Assembly: GCA_016215325.1 (NCBI GenBank)
Contig: JACRJV010000017.1
Coordinates: 1-54,428 of the forward strand
Origin: Candidatus Uhrbacteria bacterium
GTDB lineage: Bacteria > Patescibacteriota > Patescibacteriia > JACRJV01
DNA: 54,428 nt
Direction of reading: 5' to 3'
Below the pieces are notes generated by a model that was not told the DNA's origin, made no database searches, and was given only the letters and a program-made list of their open reading frames with translations. The position numbers and the translations under genes are program-made. This document shows positions 53,378 to 54,428 of the stretch, in pieces (positions within the stretch are counted from its first letter, which is position 1; each line of letters begins with the position of its first letter).

Positions 53378-53659
53378 ATGGAGAAAATTCTTTCTTGTGG
53401 ATATTGGAAATGCGCGCATCGTGTGGGATTATTTTTGGCGGCGCTGTTTGTGATTTGTTTTGGCTTTCACTCGGTCTATCAGCCGGATCCGGAGTTTTTG
53501 CTGAAGATGTTCCAATCCGTGTATCTCGGTTTTACGGGCATGGATCTCACGAGCTTTCTGTTGGGTGCCATCCAGACATATATATGGGCTTACATCGGCG
53601 TGGGGATATGGTATGCCGTGGGCTGTTGTCATAATTGGGATCAATGCCAAAAGGAGTAG
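53378..53659 (+). CDS. Two-TM membrane protein with Cys/His-rich ends
   Basis: MEKILSCGYWKCAHRVGLF...GCCHNWDQCQKE; AAAGGGGGTG Shine-Dalgarno; directly after the csoR-like gene. Confidence 0.65.
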   Translation: MEKILSCGYWKCAHRVGLFLAALFVICFGFHSVYQPDPEFLLKMFQSVYLGFTGMDLTSFLLGAIQTYIWAYIGVGIWYAVGCCHNWDQCQKE

Positions 53660-53692
53660 GAGGATGCTAAATCCTCCCTTGCAACAATGGTG

Positions 53693-53730
53693 ATACTGTT
53701 ATACTATAGAGCGTAGTAGTATAACAGTAT
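53693..53730 (+). promoter_or_regulatory. BlaI-type operator palindrome
   Basis: ATACTGTTATACTA - 10 nt - TAGTATAACAGTAT (perfect 14-bp arms) upstream of the BlaI-like gene. Confidence 0.85.
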
Positions 53731-53746
53731 TCACTATTGTAAGGAT

Positions 53747-54133
53747 ATGGCGCGAAATCGTATAAACATGTTTGGGGAGTTAGAGGCGGAGATTATGGAT
53801 ATTGTCTGGGATTCGGGTACTGCGTGTGTTCGAGATGTTTTGGAGCGGCTCGCGAAAAAGCGGAAAATCGCCTATACCACCGTGATGACGGTGATGACGC
53901 GACTAGCGGATAAAAAGGTATTAACCAGAACAATGGACAAGAGCGGCGCCTTTGTATACATCCCGACCAAGGACAAAAAAACGTTCATGAAGAGTGCTTC
54001 GGAAAAGCTTATTAAAGATTTTTTAACAACCTATGGCGACGTGGCTATTGCTCAGTTTATGGATATCATGGAGAAAACAGACGCCAAGCAGTCCGAGCAA
54101 TGGAAGGAAAAATTAAAAACACTCATTGCATAA
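53747..54133 (+). CDS. BlaI/MecI/CopY-family transcriptional repressor
   Basis: MFGELEAEIMDIVWDSGTACVRDVLERLAKKRKIAYTTVMTVMTRLADKKVLTR. Confidence 0.92.
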   Translation: MARNRINMFGELEAEIMDIVWDSGTACVRDVLERLAKKRKIAYTTVMTVMTRLADKKVLTRTMDKSGAFVYIPTKDKKTFMKSASEKLIKDFLTTYGDVAIAQFMDIMEKTDAKQSEQWKEKLKTLIA

Positions 54134-54136
54134 CGT

Positions 54137-54428
54137 GTGCTTACCCCATTTGCCCGGCGAACACGCAGCGCATTTATCCAAACTCTCCTTTTGATTGGGG
54201 TAGCGAGTGGCGTTGTGGGGGTTGTTGTTCTAAAAATTTATCAGAAACTGAGTTTCACTACGCCTGGTGTCATCCATGAGCTCGATACTGCCTGTGGTTG
54301 TTTGGCAGCGGCATCGCTGGAGACCCCCCCTTCTCTTTTTCTTTTGGTCGCGTTGGGGGTGATCGGCGCAATCGCGGCATCTTTTCTCCTCTATTGCGTC
54401 TATCAATTCATCCGGTTGAGCGTTCGCA
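54137..54428 (+). CDS. Truncated membrane protein at window edge, possibly a BlaR1/M56-type partner
   Basis: Open frame from GTG 54137 to the window end: VLTPFARRTRSAFIQTLLLIGVASGVVGVVVLKIYQKL...; not in the ORF track because it has no stop. Confidence 0.5.
   Translation, partial: MLTPFARRTRSAFIQTLLLIGVASGVVGVVVLKIYQKLSFTTPGVIHELDTACGCLAAASLETPPSLFLLVALGVIGAIAASFLLYCVYQFIRLSVR

Overview
54.4 kb window of roughly 50% GC bacterial chromosome. It is densely coding, with about 60 supported CDSs on both strands, two tRNA genes (Pro-CGG, Leu-CAG), no rRNA, no CRISPR array and no recognisable transposase or prophage. Gene content and style suggest a Candidate Phyla Radiation (Patescibacteria)-type genome; this is inference, not proven. 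Recognisable modules are: a compact sufCBDSU-sufT Fe-S operon, a pabA-pabB-pabC set, a znuCB-like metal ABC pair, housekeeping genes (eno, metG, rsmI, rlmN, RNase J, mutY, UvrD-like helicase, tatD, secG, argH), a CsoR/RcnR-type regulator with an overlapping promoter/operator, and a BlaI-type repressor with a near-perfect operator and a truncated membrane partner at the window edge. The most unusual layer is non-coding. (1) Two ~150-bp elements (3112-3262 and 31704-31852) have different outer and inner stems that each remain self-complementary, around conserved facing motifs TGGCTGCGGAACTC / GCTCRCWCAGTCCTCGCT. This is the pattern expected of a structured RNA or folded-DNA element. (2) Several families of short 'word' repeats and small palindromes fill intergenic spacers as imperfect inverted pairs. 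They abut start codons that lack Shine-Dalgarno sequences, and they also occur in frame inside conserved enzymes (eno, mutY, cobO, uvrD, tatD) or form their C-termini (rlmN, sufU, SET protein, mgtC). (3) Several self-contained small-protein units have near-consensus promoters and strong Shine-Dalgarno sequences; one has its Shine-Dalgarno in a hairpin loop. A frameshifted PEBP gene and a repeat-invaded tRNA-Pro remnant are also visible. All calls are by eye from the sequence and the supplied ORFs; no searches or folding programs were run.
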